DNA of 64,000 bases, taken from assembly GCF_002933395.1 (NCBI RefSeq), contig NZ_PKFN01000015.1, positions 1-64,000 on the forward strand, given 5' to 3'. How positions within the stretch are numbered: position 1 is the first letter of the stretch; every line of letters begins with the position of its first letter. Position numbers and translations under genes: made by a program. The notes under the pieces were generated by a model that was not told where the DNA came from, did not search any database, and worked only from the letters and a program-made list of their open reading frames with translations. Of this stretch, positions 8,457 through 17,722 are shown one piece after another. The DNA comes from Yoonia maritima. GTDB taxonomy: Bacteria > Pseudomonadota > Alphaproteobacteria > Rhodobacterales > Rhodobacteraceae.

Positions 8457-9776
8457 ATGACCATTTCCTCTTCATTGAACGCGAGCGTTGCAGGGCTCGC
8501 AGCAAATGCATCGCGCCTGGCGACGATTTCTGACAATATCTCAAACTCCTCAACTCACGGATATAAACGTGCGGTCACGGATTTTCATTCGATGGTCATC
8601 GAAAGCGGACAGGGAAGCTATTCTGCCGGTGGGGTTCGGGTTTCGACGACACGTTTGATTGACGAACGCGGTGCGCTCGTGTCGACGTCGAACTCGACCG
8701 ATTTGGCGGTGCGGGGGCGGGGAATGCTTCCTGTGACTTCGGAAGCCTCAGTTGCGGCAGGTGAAGACAATCCATTGATGTTAACAAGCACCGGTTCGTT
8801 TCGGACCGATGCCGAAGGTTATCTTCAAACAACTGGTGGGCTTGTGCTCATGGGGATTCCTGCATCTGCGGATGGGACAATTCCAACCTATCCACGCGAT
8901 TCTGCTGATGCGCTTGAACCTATTAAAATTAACGCAAATCAGTTTGTTGGCGAACCAACAACAACCGTCGAAATGGCCGTGAACCTGCCTGCAACCTCTG
9001 CCAGAGAAGGTTCTGATGGGGATGTTGAAACGCTGTCCGTCGAATACTTTGATAACCTTGGCGCGTCATCAACGTTGAGCTTTTCGTTCACTCCGACCGT
9101 GCCTGCAACAGGTGCATCAAACGAATGGACGATGGAAATTCGTGACAGCGAATCAGACCTTGATGCTGATGGAAACCCCGATGTGGTTGGCGTGTATGTT
9201 TTGACATTCGACGATAGCCGAGGCGATGGTGGTACAATGGCAAGTGTCACAGACGTGGGGCCCGGTGGCGCGTATGATCCCGCAACAGGTGCATTGGTGG
9301 TCAATGTCGATGGCGGCCCCTTAGAGATCAACATTGGCGAACTCGGAAGCTCTGCTGGTTTGACACAACTGTCTGACGCGTTTGCGCCCGTATCCGTGAC
9401 AAAGGATGGCAGTCCCGTTGGTAACATGATTTCTGTTGAAGTTGACGAAAGCGGCTATGTCCGCGCAAGTTTTGATACCGGAACCAACCGTGTCCTCTAT
9501 CAAATCCCATTGGTTGATGTCCCGAACATGAACGGTTTGGAAGCGTTAGATCAGCAAAGTTATCGGGTGACTCCCGATAGTGGGTCATTCTTTTTGTGGG
9601 ATGCAGGTGACGGGCCAACTGGCGATATCGCAAGCTATGCTCGCGAAGAGTCGGCGACTGACGTAGCAGGTGAATTGACCGAACTGATTCAAACACAACG
9701 TGCCTATTCATCGAACGCCAAGGTTATCCAGACCGTCGACGAGATGCTGCAAGAAACCACGAATATTAAACGCTAA
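8457..9776 (+). CDS. flgE: Flagellar hook protein FlgE
   Basis: Main subunit of the hook. The 439-residue protein has the axial-protein N-terminus (MTISSSLNASVAGL and NISNSSTHGYKR) and the matching C-terminal heptad region (LTELIQTQRAYSSNAKVIQT). The variable D1/D2 domains lie between, with acidic low-complexity loops. AAAGG precedes the ATG at 8457. It is the first gene of a flgE-flgK-flgL-flgI run with very short gaps. Confidence 0.93.
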   Translation: MTISSSLNASVAGLAANASRLATISDNISNSSTHGYKRAVTDFHSMVIESGQGSYSAGGVRVSTTRLIDERGALVSTSNSTDLAVRGRGMLPVTSEASVAAGEDNPLMLTSTGSFRTDAEGYLQTTGGLVLMGIPASADGTIPTYPRDSADALEPIKINANQFVGEPTTTVEMAVNLPATSAREGSDGDVETLSVEYFDNLGASSTLSFSFTPTVPATGASNEWTMEIRDSESDLDADGNPDVVGVYVLTFDDSRGDGGTMASVTDVGPGGAYDPATGALVVNVDGGPLEINIGELGSSAGLTQLSDAFAPVSVTKDGSPVGNMISVEVDESGYVRASFDTGTNRVLYQIPLVDVPNMNGLEALDQQSYRVTPDSGSFFLWDAGDGPTGDIASYAREESATDVAGELTELIQTQRAYSSNAKVIQTVDEMLQETTNIKR

Positions 9777-9798
9777 TCGCATAGTGGAGTGACAGAAG

Positions 9799-11247
9799 AT
9801 GAGCTTAACAAGCGCACTTAACAATGCGATTTCTGGACTGACTTCGACGTCACGTATGGCAGAAGTCGTTTCATCCAATTTGTCAAACGCATTGACAGAC
9901 GGGTATGGGAAACGTGCGGTTGAGCTATCGTCGGTCCAGGTGGGCAATGTTGGTGGTGGCGTACAAGTTGTCAGCATTAACCGCTTTGTTGACGCTGGTA
10001 TATTAGCAGACCGTAGATTGGCTGACGCTGCGCTGACCGGACAGCAAGACACGGTAAACACGCTGACACGCCTTGAGCAAAGCATCGGGGGCATCGGCGA
10101 CGAAAATGGACTTTCTGCGAAACTAGCCGCGTTCGAAAATGCATTGATTAGTGCCGCCACTGACCCCGCGTCTGAAACACGGTTAGTCGATGTTTTCAAC
10201 AGTCTGGAAGGAGTTGCTGAGACCCTGAAAAGCAACACGCGTGATGTACAGACACTTCGCCAAGATGCAGATCAGGCGATTGCGAATGATGTTCAAAGTT
10301 TGAATATGGCTCTTAAGCAGGTCGAGGACTTGAACAAAGATATTTTGCGTATGCAGGGCAGTGGGAATGATGTGTCTGCCTTGCTTGATGCGAGACAGGT
10401 TGCTGTTGATGAAGTATCCGCAATTGTTCCTGTCCGTCAGATCGACCGTGACAACGGTACAATTGGTCTCATCACAACGACGGGTGCAACTCTATTAGAT
10501 GGACAGGCTGTTGAATTCGATTTTTCGGCGACGCCAACCATTACTGCGGACATGACATTTTCATCTGGTGCGCTTGGTGGGATCATGCTGAATGGCGCAC
10601 CTATCGATTCAGGTAGCGGTATTGGTCGGTTAGATGGTGGATCGCTTGGGGCTGCCTTTACGATGCGCGACGATACTTTGGTCGCAGTTCAGCAATCACT
10701 CGACGAAATTGCCGTAGATTTGATCGCCCGTTTCGAGGATCCATCGACTGACCCTACACTAACGGCCGGCGACATTGGTTTGTTGACGGACGAAGGTGGG
10801 GCGCTTGATCTTGGAGATATTCCGGGATTGGCGGGGCGGATATCTGTCAACGCTTTGGTGGATCCAAACAAGGGGGGGAATCTTCGCTTGTTGCGCGATG
10901 GTATCAACTCTGTGACGGCCGGTCCGTCAGGCAATGCGGCGCAATTGAACAGTTGGCTTGATGCACTTGATATCGCTCGCGCGGATGTCCCGGGAGGGGT
11001 GAGCCTGTCTGCGATAGGCCGCGTTGCGAATTTTACCGCCGAGGTTGGTTCCGTACGTTTGAGCGCAGAAGAACAGCTAAGCTTCACCGCGGCGCGCTGG
11101 GATACATTGCGAGAGGCAGAGCTCGCAAATGGGGTCGACACGGATATTGAATTGCAAACGTTAATGCGTGTCGAACAGGCATATGCCGCCAATGCCAAAG
11201 TGCTCGAAGCCGCGGATTTTATGATGCAACGACTTATGGAGATCTAA
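9799..11247 (+). CDS. flgK: Hook-associated protein 1, FlgK
   Basis: Hook–filament junction protein of 482 residues. The N-terminus (LTSALNNAISGLTSTSRMAE and NLSNALTDGYGKR) and the C-terminal LMRVEQAYAANAKVLEAAD are the axial-protein end domains typical of FlgK. GGAG lies 12 bases before the ATG at 9799. Only 22 bases separate it from flgE and two bases from flgL. Confidence 0.93.
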   Translation: MSLTSALNNAISGLTSTSRMAEVVSSNLSNALTDGYGKRAVELSSVQVGNVGGGVQVVSINRFVDAGILADRRLADAALTGQQDTVNTLTRLEQSIGGIGDENGLSAKLAAFENALISAATDPASETRLVDVFNSLEGVAETLKSNTRDVQTLRQDADQAIANDVQSLNMALKQVEDLNKDILRMQGSGNDVSALLDARQVAVDEVSAIVPVRQIDRDNGTIGLITTTGATLLDGQAVEFDFSATPTITADMTFSSGALGGIMLNGAPIDSGSGIGRLDGGSLGAAFTMRDDTLVAVQQSLDEIAVDLIARFEDPSTDPTLTAGDIGLLTDEGGALDLGDIPGLAGRISVNALVDPNKGGNLRLLRDGINSVTAGPSGNAAQLNSWLDALDIARADVPGGVSLSAIGRVANFTAEVGSVRLSAEEQLSFTAARWDTLREAELANGVDTDIELQTLMRVEQAYAANAKVLEAADFMMQRLMEI

Positions 11248-11249
11248 GC

Positions 11250-12254
11250 ATGCCAATAAATTCTGTCGGCGATATGGCGCAACAGTATAGTACGATGCGT
11301 AACGGGTCGTCGATAAAACGCGAATTGTCAGAACTCGCTGAAAGCATGTCTTCCGGGCTAGTCACGGATATTGTGCGGCATCTAAATGGCGAAACGGCAC
11401 AGCTTTCTGGTATTAATCATACGCTGTCTCGCTTGGATTTTTACATCACGTCGGGTGGCGAAATTGAAAACTCCTTAGCCAATATGCAGGTGGTCTTGGG
11501 GCAGGTCGACAAGATTTCTGAAGAAACAAGTAGTCAGCTTTTACTAGTTAATAGCAACGCGTCAGAGGGGCAAGTAACCGAAGCAGCGCGCACGTCGAGA
11601 TCAACTTTCGACACTATGGTCAATTTACTGAATACGCGTGTCGGTGATCGGGCGTTATTTGGCGGGGCGGAGGTTGAAAACGCTCCGCTTGCTCGTGCTG
11701 ACGATATGCTTACCGATATAGTTACGGCGATTGGCGGGGCCACTTCGCAGGCCGCAATTTCAGCGGCTATTGAGACTTGGTTTGATGACCCAGCTGGGGG
11801 GTTTGCAACGATGGGCTACCAAGGAGACACAGGGGCAGCAGTTCAAAAGCGTATTTCAGGTGATACCACCATTTCAGTTGATGCACGGGCTGACGACATC
11901 GCGATCCGCTCCGCATTGAAATTCGCCGCGCTGGCCGCAATCGTCGATGAAATGCCAGCATTGGACTTAGGCACACGTTCGGGGTTGCTACAAGAGGCAG
12001 GAATGGGGCTGTTTTCGGCTTCAGGTGAACTCGTTAATGTTCAGGCGCGAGTCGGTTCTTTGGAGGGTAGTATTACGCGTGAATTAACCGAGATGTCCGC
12101 GCAATCGACGGCGCTTGAAATTACAAAAAATGATCTCGTTTCTGCGGATCCGTTTGATACGGCCTCACGTTTGCAGGCGGTACAATTGCAGCTTGAAACA
12201 CATTATGCGGTGACTGCTCGGATGTCGCAGCTATCTCTGCTGAGCTATCTCTGA
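11250..12254 (+). CDS. flgL: Hook-associated protein 3, FlgL
   Basis: Second hook–filament junction protein, flagellin-like, 334 residues. The N-terminal helix region (YSTMRNGSSIKRELSELAESM) and the C-terminal LQAVQLQLETHYAVTARMS correspond to the flagellin D0/D1 ends. GDRALFGG in the middle is a phrase often seen in FlgL. The stop overlaps the flgI start by one base (TGATG). Confidence 0.88.
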   Translation: MPINSVGDMAQQYSTMRNGSSIKRELSELAESMSSGLVTDIVRHLNGETAQLSGINHTLSRLDFYITSGGEIENSLANMQVVLGQVDKISEETSSQLLLVNSNASEGQVTEAARTSRSTFDTMVNLLNTRVGDRALFGGAEVENAPLARADDMLTDIVTAIGGATSQAAISAAIETWFDDPAGGFATMGYQGDTGAAVQKRISGDTTISVDARADDIAIRSALKFAALAAIVDEMPALDLGTRSGLLQEAGMGLFSASGELVNVQARVGSLEGSITRELTEMSAQSTALEITKNDLVSADPFDTASRLQAVQLQLETHYAVTARMSQLSLLSYL

Positions 12255-13360
12255 TGAATATACTCAAAATTTTATTGTTTTGTGCAGGTTTGCTTGTTGC
12301 ATGTTCAGCGCAGGCATCACCCATTCGAATCAAAGATCTTGTCGAGTTCGATGGTGTGCGATCCAATGATTTAGTGGGATATGGCCTTGTCGTGGGATTG
12401 AACGGGACGGGTGATGGTCTCCGTAACGCGCCATTCACCGAAGAAATGCTTAGTAACATTCTTGAACGCCTAGGTGTGAATGTTACCGGAGAACAGTTTC
12501 GCCCCAAGAACGTAGCTGCGGTTCTGGTCACTGCTAGTCTACCGCCCTTTGCTCGCGCAGGTAGTCCCATAGATGTTACTGTATCGGCTATTGGCGATGC
12601 CAAAAGTTTGTTGGGCGGGACCCTTATTATGACGCCGTTGAACGCGGCTGATGGGGACATATACGCTGTCGCCCAAGGGACAATCATTGCAGGGGGCGCA
12701 TCGGCGGCAGGTGATGGTGCGTCCGTTGTTCAAGGGGTACCAACAGCAGGGGCAATTCCTTCTGGAGCGACCATAGAACGAGAAGTGGCATTTGATTTTG
12801 CTGGCATGACAACCTTGCGATTGGCGCTTCGCACCCCTGATTTTACAACCGCTAGCCGTATTGAATTAGCAATTAATTCAAATTTTGGGCGTGGTGTAGC
12901 CGTTATGTTAGACGCCGGCACCGTAGAACTTGATATTGAAGCAACACGAATGACCTCGCCTGCCCACGCGCTAGGTCGTATCGAAAACATAATGGTTGAA
13001 CCCGAGAGGCGCGCCCGGGTTGTTGTAGATCAACGATCTGGAACGATTGTCATGGGTGATGATGTTCGAATTAGTCGCGTTGCTGTTAGCCAAGGGAATC
13101 TGACGTTGAGGATACAAGAAGCACCGCTCGTTTCGCAGCCCAACCCATTTTCGCCGGGCGAAACAGTTGTCGTGCCGCGCACGAATGCTGAAATTATTGA
13201 TGAGCCTGGTATTGGTTTGGCCGAAGTAGACGAGGGAACGTCGTTAAGTGAAGTTGTAGCGGGGCTAAATGCATTAGGCGTGGCACCGCGCGATATGATC
13301 GATATCTTGAAAAGCATCAAAGCCAGCGGAGCTTTGCACGCGGAATTCATTGTCCGCTAG
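12254..13360 (+). CDS. flgI: Flagellar P-ring protein FlgI
   Basis: Periplasmic P-ring subunit surrounding the rod in the peptidoglycan layer. The 368-residue precursor has a signal peptide (about 1-22, ending ACSAQA). The FlgI hallmark RIKDLVEFDGVRSNDLVGYG follows, then GLNGTGD and, near the end, LNALGVAPRDMIDILKSIK. It starts within the flgL stop codon and ends the plus-strand block. The opposing fliP gene follows 268 bases later. Confidence 0.95.
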   Translation: MNILKILLFCAGLLVACSAQASPIRIKDLVEFDGVRSNDLVGYGLVVGLNGTGDGLRNAPFTEEMLSNILERLGVNVTGEQFRPKNVAAVLVTASLPPFARAGSPIDVTVSAIGDAKSLLGGTLIMTPLNAADGDIYAVAQGTIIAGGASAAGDGASVVQGVPTAGAIPSGATIEREVAFDFAGMTTLRLALRTPDFTTASRIELAINSNFGRGVAVMLDAGTVELDIEATRMTSPAHALGRIENIMVEPERRARVVVDQRSGTIVMGDDVRISRVAVSQGNLTLRIQEAPLVSQPNPFSPGETVVVPRTNAEIIDEPGIGLAEVDEGTSLSEVVAGLNALGVAPRDMIDILKSIKASGALHAEFIVR

Positions 13361-13628
13361 CGGTAAAATGGGTGAATGGGCTAGCCGTCAAACTACTGGT
13401 GAAGTCTAGCGGTGTCGGTGATGAAAAGGACGACATGCTTGGCTCCCAAGTTCCCTTTAGACTTACTCGCAACCCTTTATTCTAAGACTTCGGTGCGGTG
13501 ACGCCTAAAGCGTACCTAGGACTTCTAAAGTTAGCTTATAAGGCGTAGATCGTCGAAATGCAGTAATGGCCTATCCCCTCCAGAGATAGGAAGTACTAGG
13601 TCTTGGATGTTCCCGAGATTAGTCGCCG
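13361..13628. other. Non-coding gap between convergent flgI and fliP
   Basis: No convincing coding frame on either strand. Two imperfect stem-loops are visible. ACGCCT (13501-13506) pairs with AGGCGT (13541-13546) and is extended by AAGC/GCTT. CCTATC pairs with GATAGG around 13570-13590. Neither has a clear T-run. The gap is long for this otherwise compact cluster. Confidence 0.4.
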
Positions 13629-14357
13629 TTAATTGTAACTTCGGACCAAACTTGATGCGATGAGGCCCCACCCATCGGCAACGACGAAAAAAGCGAGCTT
13701 GAACGGCAGCGAAACAATTGCCGGGGGGACCATCATCATACCCATCGACATAAGGACCGCAGCGACAACTAAGTCAATGATTAGAAAGGGTAAAAAAATC
13801 AGGAAACCCACCTGGAACGCGCGCGCAATTTCACTTAGCAAAAACGAAGGTACTAATACAGACAAGGGTGCATCGGAAATTAATGTTTGGGTTCCGACGT
13901 CGGGCCGTAAGTCCGCCAGCGAAGCGAAAGTGTCAGGTTCGACGCGTGCGACCATAAATACCTGTAATGGTTGCATTGCATTTTGAAGTGCTTCGTCTAA
14001 TTTTATCGTCCCACTCATTAATGGTTCAATCCCAGTACTCCAAGATTCTAAAAATACAGGTTCCATAACAAAATATGTGAGAAATAGAGCCAGACTCACA
14101 ATAAGCATATTGGGTGGCGATTGCTGAAGCCCGATTGCCTGCCGCAAGATAGCGAATACTGTCACAATGAAGGGAAAACAGGTCACCATTATTGCGATAC
14201 CCGGCACAAGGCTAAGAACCGTCATCAGGATAATGAGTTGAACGGAACGGGTTGCGAGCGACCCATCATCGCCTAAGGAAATCGATATCTCCTGCGCAAG
14301 CGCAGGAGATGTAATAAACACGAAAATAATCGCTAAATAAAAAACGTTTTTCCGCAT
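13629..14357 (-). CDS. fliP: Flagellar export gate protein FliP
   Basis: Membrane protein of the flagellar type III export gate, built with FliQ and FliR. The 242-residue precursor has a signal peptide (about 1-21, ending PALA). The FliP core follows (ILMTVLSLVPGIAIMVTCFP, RQAIGLQQSPPNMLIVSLALFLT). The C-terminal membrane segments include FLPFLIIDLVVAAVLMSMGMM. Its ATG follows the fliN stop directly. It is last in the fliF-fliH-fliN-fliP operon, apart from the fliQ and fliR genes. Confidence 0.95.
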   Translation of the reverse strand: MRKNVFYLAIIFVFITSPALAQEISISLGDDGSLATRSVQLIILMTVLSLVPGIAIMVTCFPFIVTVFAILRQAIGLQQSPPNMLIVSLALFLTYFVMEPVFLESWSTGIEPLMSGTIKLDEALQNAMQPLQVFMVARVEPDTFASLADLRPDVGTQTLISDAPLSVLVPSFLLSEIARAFQVGFLIFLPFLIIDLVVAAVLMSMGMMMVPPAIVSLPFKLAFFVVADGWGLIASSLVRSYN

Positions 14358-14645
14358 TTAGTTAAGCTCGTCCGGCTCGGATATCACCTCTGTTAACCGT
14401 ACAGCGAGCTGGCCGGGCTCTCCGTTTTCTAGCTCTTGCAGTTCGCCTCTCGCGATGAGACGATCACCGATGAAAAGTTCGACGGGGTCTTCGATACGTT
14501 TGTCTAGCGGGATTACCGCATTCTCACCCAAAGCAAGCAAATCGCGCACGAGTGGGCGTGCTTTCCCTACCGAAACGAGTATTTCGATTGGGATGCGACG
14601 AAGTGGGTTTCCGTCTGTTGTTGAACGGAGTTCTGGTTCATCCAT
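14358..14645 (-). CDS. fliN: Flagellar switch protein FliN
   Basis: C-ring component that binds the torque ring and docks the export ATPase complex. The 95-residue form begins MDEPELRST. The frame opens upstream at 14723 inside fliH, but the ATG at 14645 overlaps the fliH stop by eight bases and gives a normal FliN length. The SpoA-type domain is seen in RIPIEILVSVGKARPLVRDLL and VELFIGDRLIARGEL. No FliM gene is adjacent, which is unusual for the C-ring pair. Confidence 0.9.
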   Translation of the reverse strand: MDEPELRSTTDGNPLRRIPIEILVSVGKARPLVRDLLALGENAVIPLDKRIEDPVELFIGDRLIARGELQELENGEPGQLAVRLTEVISEPDELN

Positions 14646-15198
14646 GCCGGTCGATCCTATTATCTGAATGTGTAAGGGCGCTAAGAGTGTCGTTGATCTG
14701 TGCAATGAGGCTATCGGCATCAAGAAATGTCTCTTTCCCGGTGCAGTCGATCCAAGCTGAATTTACGGATAGCGTGCGATCGTCACTAATGTGGATTGTC
14801 AACTTCTGATCTTCGCAAAGTTGCTCTATCGCCCGTCGTTGTATGGGGTGCACAAAAAGAGTGGGGCCGCCTGACGTGCTGGTTTCGACAGCCAATTTCA
14901 CCGCATCGATTAGTGCCGGTCCAAAACTTGCTGCTACCATGGCCGGCAATAATTGGCTTGAGATTGCGGATAGGAGTGGCCCGAAAGACTGTAGTAGCTG
15001 TGCGCGCGCTTCCTCAAACCCGAATTCTATATCGGCGATCGCGTGGACAAGTTGTTCTTTCAGCGCGGTTTCGTCGTCGCGCGCGCGTTCAGTTGCTACG
15101 TCGAAGCCCTGCTCGAAGCCGCTTTGGAAATCTGGATTGGGACGTTTAGGATCTGTTTCACTATCGTCGAACGATTCAAGAGAGAGCACATGTGTCAT
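14638..15198 (-). CDS. fliH: FliH-like flagellar assembly protein
   Basis: Probable regulator and stator of the FliI export ATPase, 186 residues. The sequence shows an acidic N-terminus, a GFEQGFDVATERARDDE segment like the glycine-spaced helices of FliH, and a C-terminal alpha/beta domain (LFVHPIQRRAIEQL, LTIHISDD). The start at 15198 overlaps the fliF stop (TAATG). The frame opens earlier at 15234 but that would run into fliF. The assignment rests mainly on position between fliF and fliN plus this architecture. Confidence 0.75.
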   Translation of the reverse strand: MTHVLSLESFDDSETDPKRPNPDFQSGFEQGFDVATERARDDETALKEQLVHAIADIEFGFEEARAQLLQSFGPLLSAISSQLLPAMVAASFGPALIDAVKLAVETSTSGGPTLFVHPIQRRAIEQLCEDQKLTIHISDDRTLSVNSAWIDCTGKETFLDADSLIAQINDTLSALTHSDNRIDRHG

Positions 15199-16781
15199 TA
15201 TGTACTCGCCTTCGGGGCTGGCTCTTCGATCCATTCTTGCAAAATTTGAATGGTTTCAGTTTCTCGGTCAGAAACCATCTGGCGAAGCCGTTTGACAGGG
15301 TCTGCGGATGCGTCTTCGATGACTTCGGCATTGTTGCTCGCCGGTTCCGAGGTAATCGCCGCAGTCATCACCGAAAGATTGTTGTTTTCATCTACGTCAT
15401 CGGGCGCAGGTAGAAGTGGAACAGGTGCTAGGATCGGTCTTACGACGAAAAGCCCTAAAATGAGAGCGACAACAGCAAGAACCCCAATTTGAATGAGTTG
15501 CATCGTATCTAACGGGACGCCTGAAGCAGGTGCGCTGACCGTCGTCCCAAGCGAAGCGATCGGCTCAAACGGCATAGATTTTAGCGTGATAATATCGCCG
15601 CGCGTTTCATCGATTCCGACTGCTGACGCAACAAGCTCTTTAAGTGATGCGAGCTCTGCTTCGGTTCGCGGCGCGAGGGATGCTTCGCCAGACTCCGATA
15701 CCGTTGTCTGTTCGTTCACCAAGACGGCGACTGTCAGTCGCTTAATCGCACCTGGCGCGCGTAGAAGTTGCCGCTCAGTTTCCGAAATTTCATAATTTGT
15801 TAGCACTCTACTTTCGCTATTTTCGTTACTTGACGCACCTCCCGTGCCGTTCGCGTCGCCGTCAGGTAGATTGGAGGCAACAGTCACATCGCCGCTGCGA
15901 CTGTCATTCGATACACCAGAGCTTTCGGTGACATCCGTGCTAATTGCGATGCGACTTTCTGGATCTAGCCGCCGTTCAGTAATGGATTCCGTTTCGGTCA
16001 CGGTATCCATTGTCACTTCAACAACGGCGTTCCCTGGGCCGACACGTGCTGCAAGCAGCCGCTCAGCTTGTTGACGCAAAGCAGCTGCGCGGTCGTCACT
16101 ACTTGCGACAATAGCATTTCCATCAGGATCGGACAGAAGTCCACCATCATCATCGATGACCGCGACCGATTCGGGTGCCAATGTTGGTACCGCGGCGGCA
16201 ACGAGGTATTGCAAGGCCTTGATATGCTGACCCGATAGCGTTCCGCCAATGGTTGTTACCGTTACTGCGGCCGTCGACGTTTGGTCCCGTTGAAACGACC
16301 GTGAAGATGGTGTCGACAAATGGACCCGTGCCGACCTTATGTGAGGGCTCGCTAATATTGTGCGTGCGAGTTCGCCTTCCTTTGCGCGCCAGTATGCAGC
16401 GTCGAACATTTGCGATGTGGTACTAAATCCGGAAAGCGAATCAAGTATTTCATAGCCTTGATTGCCACTTGCGGGTAAGCCGTCGCTCGCTAACCCCATC
16501 CGCAGCGTATCACGGATCACTGTTGGCACATATATCGCGTTTCCACGGACTTCATACGCGACACCGCGTTGGTCAAGTGCGGTCAAAATTTCGCCCGCAG
16601 CGCGCCCTTCAACAGCACCAAATAAAAGTGACATGTCCTCGGTGCTGGCCCCCTTGGCGAGGGTTAGAATTGCGGCGAATACTGCGGCGGTAGCCGTAAA
16701 AACGTACATTCTGCGACGCGCATCAAGCGTAGACCAAACGGTGCTAAGGCTTTTCAATGTTGTTCTCCATTTCGATGGCAT
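15198..16781 (-). CDS. fliF: Flagellar MS-ring protein FliF
   Basis: Inner-membrane ring on which the motor assembles. The 527-residue form starts at the ATG at 16781 behind AGG. The longer frame to 17006 would overlap the divergent fliL. Two membrane segments (MYVFTATAAVFAAILTL near the N-terminus, IGVLAVVALILGLFVVRPI near residue 440) flank the periplasmic YscJ-type domains (motif EGELARTILASPHIRSARVH). The C-terminal tail (VKRLRQMVSDRETETIQILQEW) looks like the usual FliG-binding tail, although no fliG is present in this window. Confidence 0.93.
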   Translation of the reverse strand: MPSKWRTTLKSLSTVWSTLDARRRMYVFTATAAVFAAILTLAKGASTEDMSLLFGAVEGRAAGEILTALDQRGVAYEVRGNAIYVPTVIRDTLRMGLASDGLPASGNQGYEILDSLSGFSTTSQMFDAAYWRAKEGELARTILASPHIRSARVHLSTPSSRSFQRDQTSTAAVTVTTIGGTLSGQHIKALQYLVAAAVPTLAPESVAVIDDDGGLLSDPDGNAIVASSDDRAAALRQQAERLLAARVGPGNAVVEVTMDTVTETESITERRLDPESRIAISTDVTESSGVSNDSRSGDVTVASNLPDGDANGTGGASSNENSESRVLTNYEISETERQLLRAPGAIKRLTVAVLVNEQTTVSESGEASLAPRTEAELASLKELVASAVGIDETRGDIITLKSMPFEPIASLGTTVSAPASGVPLDTMQLIQIGVLAVVALILGLFVVRPILAPVPLLPAPDDVDENNNLSVMTAAITSEPASNNAEVIEDASADPVKRLRQMVSDRETETIQILQEWIEEPAPKAST

Positions 16782-16813
16782 TCTGCCTAAGTTCTTTGTT
16801 TGGACTAGGAGCC

Positions 16814-16829
16814 TTAACAATCGGTTAGG
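16814..16829. promoter_or_regulatory. CtrA-like box in the fliF/fliL divergent promoter
   Basis: TTAA (16814-16817), seven bases, then TTAGG (16825-16829). Read on the other strand it is CTAA-N7-TTAA, so it could serve both directions. It lies 50 bases before fliL and 33 bases before fliF. Confidence 0.45.
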
Positions 16830-16878
16830 GCTTCTTGGTTTATGAAAAGTTTTATCAAGAGACAAAAAGGGCTGTGTC

Positions 16879-17352
16879 ATGTCGGATGAAACGGATGCTC
16901 CTAAGAAGGGAACAAAGGCACCTTTGGTGATTGGACTGGTGCTTGCGCTGATCGGCGGGGGGGGCGGTTTCTTTGCTGTGCAAAAGGGGGCAACTGACCA
17001 TGCCAAAAGCGCAGCGCCAGTAAGCGAGGAAATTCACGACACTGATCAGGTGGCGGTTGCATTCGTTGCGCTTGATCCATTGATCATTTCGCTGCCAGGG
17101 GCACAGGGGCGCGAACATCTGCGTTTCACCGCGCAGCTAGAGGTCACCCCTGGGCACGCGGCCGACGTTGAGGCGATCAAGCCAAGGATTATCGATGTGT
17201 TGAACGGGTATTTGCGTGCGGTTGAGATTGCGCATCTCGAAGACCCTTCTGCGCTGGTCCGGTTACGTGCGCAAATGTTGCGCCGGGTGCAGGTCGTTGC
17301 TGGTGAAGGTCGAATTCGAGATCTTTTGATTATGGAATTCGTATTAAGTTGA
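16879..17352 (+). CDS. fliL: Flagellar basal-body protein FliL
   Basis: Stator-associated membrane protein. The 157 residues comprise a short charged N-terminus, one membrane segment (PLVIGLVLALIGGGGGFFAV, about 15-34) and a periplasmic FliL domain ending in VAGEGRIRDLLIMEFVLS, the usual FliL C-terminus. It heads the plus-strand fliL-motE-motA-flhA-fliR-flhB run. A second FliL-like gene lies at 25.8 kb. Confidence 0.9.
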   Translation: MSDETDAPKKGTKAPLVIGLVLALIGGGGGFFAVQKGATDHAKSAAPVSEEIHDTDQVAVAFVALDPLIISLPGAQGREHLRFTAQLEVTPGHAADVEAIKPRIIDVLNGYLRAVEIAHLEDPSALVRLRAQMLRRVQVVAGEGRIRDLLIMEFVLS

Positions 17353-17362
17353 GAGGCAGAAA

Positions 17363-17722
17363 ATGACGATGATTGCAGATATATTCATGATTGCGGGGAG
17401 CCTGGCAGCAGGGTTTTACTGCTTTGTGCTGTCCCGCCGTTTGCGAAGATTTACCGATCTAGAAAAGGGCGTGGGCGGTGCAGTGGCCGCGTTGTCCTTG
17501 CGGGTGGATGATCTTACAAAGACGCTTACGCGCGCGCAAACCACAGCCAAGTCTTCGGTTGAAACGCTAGATTCGGTGAGCACACGTGCTGAGGCCGCAG
17601 GTCAAAAGTTAGAGTTACTTGTCGCCTCTTTGCATGACTTGCCCAAACCTGAACCCGAGGTCACGCAAGAAAACAGTAGCGCGTTGTTTGTGCGTCGCTC
17701 TCAGTCACTCGGAATAAATTGA
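17363..17722 (+). CDS. Small membrane-anchored coiled-coil protein in flagellar operon (DUF6468-like)
   Basis: A 119-residue protein with one N-terminal membrane segment (MIADIFMIAGSLAAGFYCFVL). A basic stretch (SRRLRRF) follows, then a helical cytoplasmic region with heptads (VGGAVAALSLRVDDLTKTL). Architecture and position between fliL and the MotE-like gene resemble the DUF6468 family of alphaproteobacterial flagellar operons. That match is from memory. It overlaps the next start by one base (TGATG). Role unknown; a motor-assembly accessory is a reasonable guess. Confidence 0.65.
   Translation: MTMIADIFMIAGSLAAGFYCFVLSRRLRRFTDLEKGVGGAVAALSLRVDDLTKTLTRAQTTAKSSVETLDSVSTRAEAAGQKLELLVASLHDLPKPEPEVTQENSSALFVRRSQSLGIN

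Noticed and set aside
16782-17006. Extended N-terminus of FliF
   Set aside because: It would overlap the divergent fliL gene and promoter, and it encodes a non-family sequence; the ATG at 16781 fits FliF.
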